NCBI GenBank assembly: GCA_050084985.1
Contig: JBITNC010000001.1
Coordinates: 102,796,001-102,860,000 of the forward strand
Length of the DNA: 64,000 bases
Direction: 5' to 3'
Source of the DNA: Nageia nagi
Taxonomy: Eukaryota; Pinophyta
The position numbers were made by a program, and so were the translations under genes. Positions 47,516-59,203 of the stretch are shown here, piece after piece (the first letter of the stretch is position 1; every line of letters begins with the position of its first letter). Below the pieces are notes generated by a model. It was not told the origin of the DNA, made no database searches, and saw nothing but the letters and a program-made list of their open reading frames with translations.

Positions 47516-48172
47516 TGATGGAATTGAAGGATTCTATAACCAAGATCAATTATTCTAACTCCATAAAATTAACAATCAAATTACTCTCAAAATAACAATC
47601 TCTCAAAAAAAATAAAAATAAGAAATCTCACAAAGTAACACATAAGAAGTATAGTGGTTTCTCTCTAAGAGAGTACATCCACTTGAATCTAAATCTATTA
47701 CTTCTCAAGATAAAATCTCTCTTACAACCTTTATATCACCTAGATCTCTAAACTAGTAGCATGATAATGCTTCTACAAGTGTGTATTTTACAAGCCCAGC
47801 CTTCCTTTTATAGGCTCAAATCCTACTTTGGTTCACCATTTTACACAAGGGGAATACTAACATCCATAGGATATCCACATCCTCACATTAGGTGAGGATG
47901 GTAGGTAAAATTATTTTACCCATACCTATTACATATGCCCATACTTCTATTTTAAGTATGTGAGACTATGTTTATATGTGGATATACCTTTAATATAAAA
48001 TAGATGGGGCTCCATATTTGCATACATGGATATTCCACATAATAAATGGATTATTCCATATTACAAAATATTTTCCCTCTAACATAGGTATTGTATATGT
48101 TGCTTTATTTTTAATTAATTAGGAACAATATACCTAATTTATTTACACAATAATGCATTATAAGTTCTAACA
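47516..48172 (-). repeat. G3 5' LTR
   Basis: Plus-strand text begins TGATGGAATTGAAGG and ends AGTTCTAACA. A TATAAAAG box lies at 47812-47805 on the minus strand. Confidence 0.8.
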
Positions 48173-48989
48173 ATAGGAAATATCAAAAATGGAATATAAT
48201 ATACCAAACTTGACTCCAATATGTAGATTAATTCAAGCCATTAAGTATTTGAATTTTTGACTGTACCTTCCACAATGATTAAGGATTTCTATGGGTCTCT
48301 CCTCCATGTATCAATACTACCTATATTTGCATTTCTCCATGAAAAATTATTTTCATATACTTATTTCTTGTATTCATTGTGCTTCTTCACCAATTCTTCC
48401 ATTATCATAGAAAAATAAGCATTTCTTGTGGTTTACTCTCTCTACTATTCTTCTATCTCTTGAGCCTCTTTTTCTACAATAATTCTCACTTCATATTCCT
48501 CAATCATAGGTACCTTTAGTATTTTATTATTCATAGATCTTTTATCCATGGTATTTTATAAGAATTTTCTTCAATTTCTCTAGTCACTTTGTAGACTTAC
48601 AATCCTTCTCACAATACCCTATAGCTTTACTTTGAATACTTAGGCAGATTTAGCAATAATGAGAAATAGAATTAGAAAACCTACATAAGTATTAGTCATT
48701 GCATGGGGAAGAATACCTCAACTAAGTTAGTATATCACCATGTGTCTAGGAGAATATATGAGATCTTTGGATCAATAAATAATAAAGCTAACAAAAATTA
48801 ACTGGAAAGTAAAACTCTCATATCAAGGTAATTGTTCAATTCATTTGAATTTTGAAAAGCTTACGACTATTTACATTACCTACTTACCCTATTAAATGAA
48901 TGAAAATATATATACATAATATTTACATTTATTTTCAATTATGTACTATTTGAATTTTCAAATCACCTAGTAATGATTCTGATGGATCC

Positions 48990-50020
48990 CATTCATAGGG
49001 ATTATCAGCTATTGGGAGCTAGCTAAGTAATGATTCTCTAATATTTCTATAATCATGAATGTCCCACTCCAACAGGAATCAAACATTTGTTGTTTCTTAA
49101 ACTTTGTATGATCTTCATCCCACTTGAGCATGAAATATCATTCCTAGAAAGAGACCTAAGATGAATTCTTCTTATCAAATAATGTTTTCACCACATTCTA
49201 CCTATGTTGGAAGGCATAATAAGCATTTTCTTAATCTTATTCAAATTTAAAAAACTAATTCATCCTCACTTGTAGTGGTTCTAGGGTAGGGTCATCCATT
49301 TCTTGTAGTATCTTCATTGTGGGAAACTCTAGGTGGATAGGCATCATAGGTCTCTTCCCATATACTAGAGCATATGGAGAAATTTTAATTTACATTCTTC
49401 ACATTTGATCCTATCTACTTGAAGTGCATGATTGAGTTTTATGTACTATTGCCTTTGATTTCCTTCTATATTCCTTTTGATGATCTTGATAATATTCTTA
49501 TTGGTTGATTCAATCAATCCATTACCTTGTAGATAATAGTTAGGATATGTTCTCCAAAAAATTCCATAGTATACAATAAATTGAGATATCTTCTCACCAA
49601 GGAATATTGGGTAATTATTTGAAATGATTATTTGTATAATTTTGAACTTAGTGATTTATCTCTGTAGAAGATCAATCAGTACATATTTATCTACATTCTT
49701 ACATGGCATTGCTTCATCCCATCGAGCAAAGTAATATTTTATTGTAATGATGAACTTATGCCTAACTAATAAATTTGGGTTGATCATCCTAATAAAATCT
49801 AGGTCCCATTATTGGAATGATTCCTCTATAATGATCAGTTTGAGTGGCATTACAAATTTTCTTCTTTTTCCCATGAACCTATTGCACTTATCACATTCTT
49901 GGGCTATCTTGAATGAATCTTGAAATTCAATTAACAAATAATAATACATTTGTAATATTTTATTCACAATATTATCCTCAAATAAGTTCCCTTTAGAAAA
50001 TACATGATGGAAATCATACA
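48990..50020 (-). pseudogene. G4 integrase remnant
   Basis: Zinc part (QECDKCNRFMGKRRKF, 50021-49809), then QWDLDFI with the first Asp, ISNNYPIF (second Asp to Asn in the usual SDNG) and NGLIESTNK with the Glu. KILKRNIEGNQR-like text and a YMGRDL box follow. Typical DDE integrase of a Gypsy element, broken by stops. Confidence 0.75.
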
Positions 50021-50201
50021 ATATCTTCTCTAATTAATCTTAGGATACACACCTTAAAAAATTTCTATCAAAAATATTTTTGTATAAGCGATCATCAATT
50101 AACATGTAGTTCAAAGCTTGTAACTTGAATCTTCTCCTTTAAGACTTGTTAAATGATTTAGGAGATTTCATTATCTTGAAGTAGGTACTATATTTATTGA
50201 T

Positions 50202-50477
50202 CTAATTAGGCTCTTGATGATGTTGCATATTTTCAATAATAGCAATAATCTGGGTATCCATTGCAATGTTTTCACATAAGGATCTTCCATGAACAAGTTT
50301 AGTTGGCTTAATCTCTATATCAAATTCTAGAATCTTGGTAGCCCAACCAACTTTGCCTTCAGCAAAATCACCTTCTATGATATAATTTCTAAACTTTAGG
50401 TTAATGGTGTAAATTAATACTTTTACATAAGAAATATAATGCTTGAACTTTTTAAGTCCCTTCATAATAACAAACAC
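50202..50477 (-). pseudogene. G4 reverse transcriptase-linked RNase H tail
   Basis: LKKFKHYISYVKVLIYT and GWATKILEFDIEIKPTKLV correspond to the end of the RNase H/connection part next to reverse transcriptase in Gypsy elements. Confidence 0.7.
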
Positions 50478-50499
50478 CTGCTTCTCAATAAAGGAGTAC

Positions 50500-51700
50500 C
50501 TCTCCTAATGATCATGAAGCTTCTAGCTATGAAAAGCAATTGAATTCTTTTCTTATTCATCATTTTTATGTGCAAGGCTATCCATTATGATTTTGTTAGC
50601 TTCATGTGCATACATAATGAAATCCTTAGAAGAATTAGGATTCTTAAGGAATATGGCTTTTAAAATAGCCCTTTTGATATTATGTAATGTTTCTTTGGCT
50701 TCAAGGGATCATTTGAATTATGCATATTTCTTCAACAATGTTATGATAGGTAGCACTATCTTTGAAAATTTATTGATAAATTTTCTTACAAAAATGATTG
50801 CAAAGCTTTATTATTTGAATGCAATGTCAATGCCTCAATAGCTTTTAGTCTATCTAGGTCTATGGCCAACCCTTCTTCTGATACAATGTGACCAAGTAAT
50901 TTGAATTTGTTAATCATAAATATAGAATTCTTTGGGTTGATAAAAATATCAAATTGTTTGTATTTTTAAAATACTAAATTGAGATGATCAGCATGATCTT
51001 TTATATCCTTATAAAATGCAATTATATCATCAAGATAAATCAATACATTCTTATTAATCAAATCACCAAAAACATAGTCCATTTCCCATTAAAAGGTAGC
51101 CCTAGAATTGGACAAGCCAAAAGGCATTCTATAAAAAGAGAAAGTTCCCTATTAGGCAATGAAATTTATTTTATGCTTATCTTCATATTTTAACCATATC
51201 TAATTCAAGCCTAAGAATCCATATATCATTGAAAAGCAGCAAGTTGTAGCAACAATTTGTAGGATTTATTCCATTGGATGAAGAGGGTGATTTTCCTTGC
51301 AAGACACTTGATTCAGATTATGAAAATCAACACAAAATCTAATCTCTCCATTGTTATTTCTCACCAACACCAAATTTGCAACCCATATAGAATATTTTAT
51401 GTGGTAATTGATTTTAGCATCAAGCAATTTTAAAAGCTTTATCTTCATCGCTTCTTCAATTTTTGGGTTAACTGATCTTTATTTCTACTAGTATAGTTTA
51501 GCACCTAAGATAAGCTAAATGGTATGTTGGGGTACTCTAAATTATAAGCTAAATGGTATTCATTACATAGCTCAATGACTAGACTAAGTTTGTTTGGGGT
51601 ACTCTCACTTCCAATTTTAATCTTTTTATCTATTCCAAACTCTATTTTCTTATTTTTCTTCTTATACAATGCCAAGCTCAAAAGAAATAAATCCTCTTGG
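50500..51700 (-). pseudogene. G4 reverse transcriptase remnant
   Basis: KLLDAKINYHIKYSIWVANL, LVRNNNGEIRFCVDFHNLN and ENHPLHPME are clear Gypsy motifs (51448-51266). The catalytic part beyond them is fragmented over three frames and no YxDD could be read with certainty. Confidence 0.75.
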
Positions 51701-51879
51701 AACAATATTATTCTTTAGTTGAATCACATCAACCTCTTTAAATAAATTAGGTAATTATTTCATTCCATACATATGGCATGTTATTTAACCTAATAGAAAG
51801 TTCATGATATGCTCATTAGATCTAAATACTGATCAATAATATAAAATATCAGGAACATAAGTTATGTACATCAGTTTAG

Positions 51880-52330
51880 CTCCACTAGTATCTTTTATGT
51901 GATGAGTCAAGTTAAATAAAGAACCTTTGATAGCAAGCACATCAACTTATTGATTGTATTTTATAGAGATGGCCTTAAATTTAATCGTTAAAAATGATTT
52001 CTTTAGGTCCCATACTCTATTTTTATATGACATCAAGTAATGATATATATGGAATTGCATTTATTAATCACCTATTTGATAATGAGTTTTGAATCTCCAA
52101 ATACTTTTATGCATGTAATTACCATCTTAATAGCTTAATTAAGTACAAGGAAAATGGCCTCATATTCAATAGCATTCTTTGTACAAACCCAAGGGAAATA
52201 GTATGAAAACCTCCTTACATAGCCTTTAGACAGTTTCAAAATAATACTCACTCTTTCTGCATATATTCACCTGGATCTATCAAAGTACAAGCTCAATATC
52301 TCATCATCTTTCTTAGCTATGACTGAAATA
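51880..52330 (-). pseudogene. G4 RNase H placed before reverse transcriptase
   Basis: SLYFDRSR (catalytic Asp of the FDGS box kept), LKLSKGYVRRFSYYF, CTKNAIEYEAIFLVLN (Glu) and VFGDSKLIIK (second Asp), followed by DVLAIKGSLF-like text. All three catalytic acidic residues can be placed. It lies between protease and reverse transcriptase; a duplicate RNase H is known in several plant Gypsy lines. Confidence 0.7.
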
Positions 52331-52751
52331 GGCTTTTCATTCTCAAACATATAATAATTTCCCATGACAACATCAAATATAATATAATTCAAATCACTAG
52401 TTAACAAAATTTTAATAGTGATCAATGCATACCTAATAGGATCCACTTCTATGATTTCAAGTTCTTCTACATTTACCAAATTCTTAGTTGTATTCTCTTA
52501 AGGTGAACTGATATTATTCTTTCATTTATAATCTTAACTCCTTTCTTCTTAAAAGGTATCTCTATATGGGTATAATCAAGAGCTAAGAATCATCATAGTT
52601 AGGAAGTGAATTCTCTAGATAAGCATATTGCAAACAAAGGGGTAAGATATATGAACATTATATCTTAAGAAATAGAATTTTTGGGAAATTTATTTAAGGC
52701 CATGGAGACATTCTTTAAAACTCCTAAAACATTCATCGAGATTGAATATAA

Positions 52752-53018
52752 TTAAATAACTCCTAATACATACCTTGTATAGTACAATTTCATCTCTTTA
52801 GCTATAAATTTAAGCATGAAAATGGTAGTAACTTCAATATCAATTAGGCAATTGTGTACAATAAATCTTTCCATCCTAAGGGAGATATATAAAGGTGGAG
52901 GCCTTCCTACACCTCTTGGGGCTAGTGGAGGGAGATCTATATTAGTCATGATTGTATTATCACTAGTCAAAATGTATTTAAAATTGTTTACCCTTAGTGA
53001 TTCTTGCAATAAATCCAA
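52752..53018 (-). pseudogene. G4 aspartic protease region
   Basis: NIDLPPLAPRGVGRPPPL, then RFIVHNCLIDIEVTTIFM, where the active-site D-S/T-G appears as D-I-E. The open frame is 88 residues; the rest of the domain is lost. Confidence 0.6.
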
Positions 53019-53099
53019 TTAATTGGGTATCTTTAAAGCATAAAATAGGGATACCCAAGTAGGATTTATTTTTAGTTATTCAACAATACTACAAGAAGG

Positions 53100-53920
53100 A
53101 GAAGGATATATCTTACTCAAGTCTATAAGATAATATTTTCTAAACTGCTAGGTAGCTTGATCCCTTTGTTGTTCTATTATGAATGGGTATATAAATTCAA
53201 CTCCTTTGTTCCTTGAATATTTTGGTGACTTGAAGGGAGGAGCAAGATGATAATTTTTACCATAGGAGCAATTGTATGTTCTGATATTTAACAGTCATGG
53301 ATCATCAAATATTTGTTGATATACTAAACAAGTATCTAGCATATGAGGATCATTGCATGTTACACACTAGTTAGGGGTACTTGCAAGTTCAACTTTGGTA
53401 TTTTTGGAGGTAATGGCCATTATTATCTTCTAAGAGGTATCAAATACAAAAGGATTTGATGAAAAATCCTGATCGACATGATCTTGAGCATTGGATTATC
53501 TTTTAGGATATTTTTATCCAATACTTTTTACATAACATTGTCTTTATCTCTTAGATAAGGTGAGCTTATTGGTCAAGTTCCTTATAGTTATATCTAGTTG
53601 TTTGATCCTCTTTGCATCTTGAGAATTTGTCTTAACATTAGTAGTAGGAGGTGTAGGTAGCTTTGGAACTTGGGATTGAAGAGGTAATTTTGGTGGAGAA
53701 GTTTGTAATGCAAGTTGAATAGGCCTAGGATTAGGATTATATGTGTTATTTGGAGGTAATATTGAATAAAATGGCATTATGATCCTAGGATGTTACTTAC
53801 ATTTGGCTATAAGATTTTCTTTAGTTTTTATGGCCTCCACATATTCTCTATGAAAATTGGCTTTAGAGGTAATAATTTACATATTAATATCTAGGTGAAT
53901 GTTCTTTCTAAAATACATGA
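53100..53920 (-). pseudogene. G4 gag C-terminal part
   Basis: Pro-rich stretch (YSILPPNNTYNPNPRPIQLA) and a coiled segment KRIKQLDITIRNLTNKLTL, then a knuckle-like CVTCNDPHMLDTC (C-x2-C-x3-H-x4-C, one residue short of CCHC). The N-terminal capsid part should lie to the right, where the LTR-A fragment interrupts. Confidence 0.6.
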
Positions 53921-53922
53921 GG

Positions 53923-54112
53923 TATAATGTCCCCATTTCACCTCTAATAAATGGGAATATTAGCTTAGGTGTGATTTTATCTATTTTTATAATTTTTGGC
54001 CTATTATTGAAAGTTCCACTTAGAGACTTAGTAAAATGCTCTAATTATGGAATAATGGCCTTTTTTATTTATTCATTGTATTTAGCTGAATTAAAATGCC
54101 ATTAAAGATGTA
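53923..54112 (+). repeat. LTR-A fragment (first 190 bp)
   Basis: Starts TATAATGTCCCC and matches the first part of Z's LTR, with a short deletion after CCCCA. It stops directly where the Z LTR begins. Confidence 0.75.
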
Positions 54113-55614
54113 TGTAATGTCCCCATTTTTTAGGTGTTTTTCCCATTTCACCTATGATAAAATGGGAACATTAATTTAGGTGTGATTTTGTATAATTTGG
54201 TAGAAATTAGCCAAAATGATGTAAATTCCACTTAGAGAATTAGAAAAGTTCTAATTGTGGAATAAATAGCTCTTTATTTATTTATTTTTGTATTTAGTTA
54301 ATTACTAGATGCTAATAATGATGCATTTCTAATACCAAGGTAATTATATTTGTAAATGAAATATTATTCTTCTTAAAAGAGGCATTGCATATTTTAGCCT
54401 TGATGAATGTAATTTACAATTTAATGTATCTATAGTCATTATAGCTCCCCTCTTTAAGGTAGAGCATCCCCCTAGGTGATTACATTGACCACTAGGTCAT
54501 TTGGAGCTCTAAGCTTGGATGTGGTATTTCAAACTAGGATTTGGTTGTCTCAAGGCAAGTGGATGGCTCCTAGCATGGATGTTGGGTATGTGAGCATACC
54601 AATATCCCATGTTGGCCCTCCTTGAAAGTTAGACCTATAGAAATTATCACAAGGTGCTCTATAATCACCCCCTCTTGTAAATTGGTATTCCTAGTCCTTA
54701 GATGTAATTTCATTCATCCAAAGGCTCCTCATCTTGGACATTGCAAGAATGTGCACATGGATCATCTCTCTACTGTTAGATCATCTTAATGCAAAGTTAG
54801 AAGATGAACACCCCCACCTATAAAATAAGGACTCTTTTTCATTATGATATATGTTGATTATTATTATTAAACCCCTTTATCAAATTGAGTGGAAGCTCTA
54901 TCTTTTCCAATTGTAGGGAAACTTGCATTTGAGGTATCGAGGTGAGAGGATGATAACCTCAACTTATTTAATCCATTTTGAGAGGAACATTATTAGTTCC
55001 ATCACAATGATTGTAGAGCAAACCTAGTCTAATCCTCACTACTTCTAGGATTGGTGAGGCCTTGGATCCATCTAACATAACCCTATTAGAGGTAGTCTTG
55101 GTACTAGATCCTTAGGTAGATAAAAATGTTGTAATTGCACTACTCTTTCTATATCAAATAAAATTACATTTTTCCATCAATATCTTGTTTATATATATGT
55201 GCTTGAATTTTGGATTTGGGAGCATAATTATATTTGTGAGTTGCTATTTTATCTTCCTATTTGCAACATTAGATATGGAGTGACATTTTCATTACTTAAT
55301 TTTTGCATCATATCCTTAACTAAAATGTTAGGCTTGTGGAGTAGTTTGCATTATTAAAGTTATTATTTTGCTCCCTGATTGAGTTATTATAATACTAGAG
55401 GTATTTGCTTGCATTATTATCATATTTGCTCATCATAGATAGATGTTGGGTTTGAAGTTATTTTTTGCAAGTTCAATTTCATATTTGTCATTCTTGGCAA
55501 GTCCTTATATATCTTGTGTAATTTTGATCTTTTCTATATAGTTTTGAAGCTAGAAGCTAAACATCCCTCTCCTAGGGCACATTTGAGGAGTAAACCTTAG
55601 AATGACTCATCATT
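54113..55614 (+). repeat. Z 5' LTR (LTR-A family)
   Basis: 1502 bp from TGTAATGTCCCC to CATCATT, with TATAAAATA at 54819-54827 as TATA box. Confidence 0.8.
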
Positions 55615-55905
55615 ATGGTATTAGAGTCTTGATTCTACCATCCTTTTGGAATCAAGGGCATCATTCATGGAGGGTTTTGAGTTAGAGTTGAAGAGTTAAG
55701 ATCTTTCCCTTATTTTTGGGTAAGAATTGTTGATTTAGAGATATTCCCCATCCTATTGGAGAGTTTTTTGAAGGAGGATCATTGTGATATTTTGCTAAAT
55801 TACAATGCTCGTAATGATATTTGCTAAGATATCTTGTTGTTCTATTGAAGAGAGAAAGCCTACATCATAAAGGAGTTGACCTAACATCACAATGATCATT
55901 TTAAA
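54113..55905 (+). mobile_element. Z: LTR-A 5' LTR and leader, truncated
   Basis: A complete LTR (54113-55614), primer site TGGTATTAGAGTC (55616-55628) and about 280 bp of leader related to the G1 leader. The plus-strand element then stops and the opposite-strand Y begins near 55905. No gag follows. Confidence 0.7.
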
Positions 55906-57215
55906 TGAGTTCTTGATGGATTTGGATATTTGGAGTGAGATGTGGAAGATATAGGAGCCCTATCTTAGTCATATTTGTATGTACATAGATATTAGTAAGG
56001 AGTAATGATGATAGAATTAGATCCAATTTTGAGTTCAATATTATGTTGGAACCCACATTCGGAAGGTAGACCTCTTGGCATCTCACCAAACACCTTGTTG
56101 TGTGTATTTAGTACTCATTTTATGTCAAAGTGATTGATTATTTTTACCTTGGATTTAGATGAGGGTAGTCCCTTAGTGACTCAAATACTAACTCCCCATA
56201 GTATGTCACTTTTTATAATTATTTTTTCCATCCTTTTTTTTGATACCTCATGTAGTTCCTTGATTCCTTTCAAAATGATTGATCATCTTGCTATCTTAAA
56301 TTTCATCTAAAAAGTCTTATAGTTGGAGATGATGTCTCCTAGTATGTAAAACCATTGTACCACTAATACTATTTATGAAATTTTTTCAATTGGTAGAACA
56401 TATAAGTCTTCAGTGAGCTTATAATTTCCCAAATCAATTATTAAATTATTCATCATTCTTTCATATGTAGCCTCTTCCTCATTACCCATAGTAACATGAA
56501 AGCTTTCAATGCCCTTAATTTAGAACCCTTTCTCCTATACAAATAACTGGTCTATAAAGTTGTGGGTGGTTCCTACATCTACTAGTGCTATCATCTCATG
56601 TTCATGTGTAATATAGTTTGATCTCCCCCTCAACATGTACAAGGTTGCATTTGAAGGATGCCTTTTGTATATTACAAAATGAATGTAGTAATGGAGAGAC
56701 AAACCTCCCATGTAGTGAATATATTTATGAGGAGGCACCATTGCCTCTTTTCATAGGATGGGTAAGGATTACCCATTGTATTTACCCTTAAATGTTTTTA
56801 AAATAGAAAAAAAAAATTAATTTTGTACTTCTTAATATGGATCAAACTTACCTTAGTGATGGAATTTTGTTTCATATATAGTGCCCTCTATCTAAGTTCA
56901 TTGAATTATCTCATTGGATACTCAACATTTTGTATCAAGATGTTACAAATTGGTTTTGGTGCTCAAACTTTGTAACAAACTCCTTTAAGCCTTCCAAATG
57001 CTAGTGTTGGTGAATTAAACCTATATTTCATTCCTTATGACCTATAAACCTATTCATAATATTGAATTACCATAGGTTCATTTGAAAATGTCAAGATCTC
57101 TTACTGAATTTACCTCCTTCAAGATCAATCCTAGCTCAATGATTAGATATCAATTCCAAATTTTCTCTTTAATCCCTTAATTCCATAGGTTGGTATAATC
57201 AAGGCTCTAATACCA
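55905..57215 (-). pseudogene. Y: Gypsy protease and RT start, truncated
   Basis: Starts with primer site TGGTATTAGAGCC (57215-57203), perfectly spaced behind the LTR at 57217-58716. The gag region is almost absent. Protease: HEHEMIALVDVGTTHNFIDQ (56600-56540; D-V-G in place of D-S/T-G), then DLGNYKLTEDLYVLPI. After a linker, GFQHNIELKIGSNSIIITPY is the start of reverse transcriptase. It is cut off near 55905 by the head-to-head junction with Z. Confidence 0.7.
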
Positions 57216-57216
57216 T

Positions 57217-58716
57217 TGTGATGAAGCAAACTATAAATCACTTAGATCCTACATAAATCCTCCAATTACATAAATAAAATATTAATTAAAAATAGCCAAA
57301 TTATCCCTAAGATAGGGATGTCAAACTCTGAGCCTCATATATAGGGAAAAATTTTCCCTAAGATCTAATGTCATACCTCCAATGGTAATATCACATCAAT
57401 AAAGCATAAAAATACCCAACATATAGTTAGAATGTATTAATTACTCAATAGCAATCAACCATACAGATATAGAAGCAACAATATCAGTTAAACATAAATC
57501 CACAATGCCAACATCTAGAATAATGATGTCAAACACTCACAAAATATCCAAATTATTCCATAGATCCAATGTATAAGTATGAAAGCCAAATTTAGTAAAT
57601 AGCATGCAAAATAGTAAAGTAATGAGCCAAAAAAAATATAATTGCAAATGATATGAAATAGAGATCTCAATTACAAATATTTTATGATGAATATGATGCT
57701 CCAAGGCTTAGATCTATAGTGTGAGAAGGCTTGAACTAGGGCTTCCTCCTTTAATAGCTATAGTGGAAACTCAAAGATTGACTTGAAGTGTTTTACTAAT
57801 CCAAGGGTAATGCTAAAATCCCTTGAATATATAGTTGATAATTTAGGTTACCCTAGCCCCTAAATGTGTGCCCATATAAGTCCTATTATGCACCCCACAA
57901 CAAGTACCTCACTTTGAATAATAGAATCAAGAAAGAGAAATGCCTAAGCTAAGAATAAGAAAGCATAATAATAATCAAATGATATTATTTTCTATGAATC
58001 CTCCTTTTATGTTGAGATGTATATTTATCTCTAATCTTGCATTGGGATTAATGTAATCTCATCTAATGGTTTCTAGGGGTGATCTGTGTACTCTCATATC
58101 CCACATCCAATATGAGGTTCCTTAATATGGGTGTAATTACATACAAGGGCCTAAAATACAAAAATTTGATTATGGGAGTCCTCCATGTGTCTAGGTATCA
58201 TTTCCATCAAGCTAAGAGCCTTAAAGGGATATGTGGGTGTGTTGGGATGCCCAATTTCATATCTTAATGGTCCTATCCTCTTATTCAAGATCAACGCATA
58301 AGTGTGGGATCTTCTAGTACCTTTTAGTGGGTTAAATCACCTTGGTATCACAATATACCTTAAAAGGGGACCAATATTATAAAAGAGACCCATTAAATGC
58401 CAATATTAAAATCATAAAGGCTTCCCATATGCAACACCCCAAATTAGGTGATTAATATTGTATTTACAATTAATAATTATCTTGGTATTTTAAATACATA
58501 ATTATCAAAATATTAAATTATAAAATCACTCCTAATGCACTAAAATAGTCCTAACATTCCATAATTGGAGTATTTAATTATCCTCCATGTGGAACTTGTA
58601 AATAAAGGGAAAAATAACCACTAAAATACCAAAATTGAATAAAATACTCTTAAACTAATTGTTCCCATTTTCTAGTGGCAAAATGGGGAAAATGCCATAA
58701 AAATGGGAATATTACA
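57217..58716 (-). repeat. LTR-A shared by X and Y
   Basis: Minus-strand TGTAATATTCCC to CATCACA, 1500 bp. It has coding sequence of X ending on one side and the primer site of Y on the other, so it serves as 3' LTR of X and 5' LTR of Y. Confidence 0.8.
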
Positions 58717-59203
58717 ATTTCACCCTTCCCATATTTCTTGTCCGCAAGCAATTTGGATTATCTTCAACTTCCTTTAGAAGAGTTTTTGCATTTATCCATG
58801 TAGCATATTCAGTTGGTAATCCCTTCCATTTGATCATGTGTTTAGTTATATCTTGGTTCCTCAATATTTTGATACAAGTATCCAATATGGCCTTGGGTTC
58901 CAATATTAACTTACCTTCATCATACATAGGCGGTAGTTCAAAGTAATATATTACATGTTCTCCTAATTCTTTTTTGAGACAAGATATGTGGAAGATATTT
59001 TGGATCCTACTTTGTGAAGGTAGTTCTAACTCATAAGAGACTATCCCAATATGTCGTAACACTTTGTATGGTCCATAGAATTTGGGTTTAAGTTTATCCA
59101 CCCTACTTCTTTTAAGAGTATAATACCTATAGGGTTGGATGCATAGATATACCATATCATCTTCTTCAAAAATTCTTTCAGTTTGATGTTGGTCTACATA
59201 CAT
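58712..59203 (-). pseudogene. X integrase C-terminus with chromodomain
   Basis: A 163-residue open frame without stops: integrase tail (VDKLKPKFYGPYKVLRHIG, SYELELPSQSRIQNIFHIS) and chromodomain (ILDTCIKILRNQDITKHMIK, WKGLPTEYATW). In chromoviruses the chromodomain steers integration to modified histones. The purine tract codes for the last residues (MGRVKL) and the TAA stop is formed with the first bases of the LTR. The upstream part of pol is broken, so this is a surviving piece, not a gene. Confidence 0.85.

Larger units (their letters stand above)
26519..48172 (-). mobile_element. G3: large non-coding LTR element (LARD-like)
   Basis: LTRs at 26519-27178 and 47516-48172 (660 and 657 bp) share their whole length. 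Minus-strand primer site TGGTATTAGAGCC (47513-47501) and purine tract AAGGAGGAG (27187-27179) fix the orientation. Flanks GTAGG (26514-26518) and ATAGG (48173-48177) are a target repeat with one mismatch. After removal of the nested G2, 6.3 kb of internal sequence remains with no recognisable gag or pol but with several tandem repeat arrays. Such elements, called large retrotransposon derivatives, rely on proteins from others. Removing G3 restores the P frame. Confidence 0.8.
9480..48549 (-). pseudogene. P: long interrupted retroelement-like ORF
   Basis: Five segments read leftwards as one decayed protein: 48549-48173, 26518-26386, 21097-20313, 18057-16889 and 11153 to about 9480, roughly 4.1 kb in total. 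The ATG at 48549-48547 has an in-frame stop three codons before it. Between the segments sit G3, C1, S1 and G1. Dropping each insert and one copy of its direct repeat leaves the frame unbroken at every junction. Readable stretches include FIDYFIVAIEKSF, SMRALIREYLPRLIDKYK, GDWYF, IYLKAFKNMPKEKVEQVIHY, DTIYEVDPILEFIKALGSF and a late coiled coil. Many stops fall where Trp or Gln is expected. I do not recognise the family. It lies just behind G4 integrase on the same strand, so it may be a third ORF of G4. The 3' limit is uncertain. Confidence 0.7.
48980..53922 (-). pseudogene. G4: Gypsy gag-pol remains
   Basis: A minus-strand polyprotein, heavily broken, in the order gag, protease, RNase H, reverse transcriptase, reverse transcriptase-linked RNase H, integrase. 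The RNase H between protease and reverse transcriptase is unlike G2. No LTR of its own was found: the right side is cut by the LTR-A cluster and the left side runs into P. It may be the main body of the element to which P belongs. Confidence 0.8.

Noticed and set aside
59040-59203. Methionine at 59203 as start of a stand-alone chromodomain gene
   Set aside because: The integrase of X continues upstream in other frames; the Met is internal to the polyprotein.
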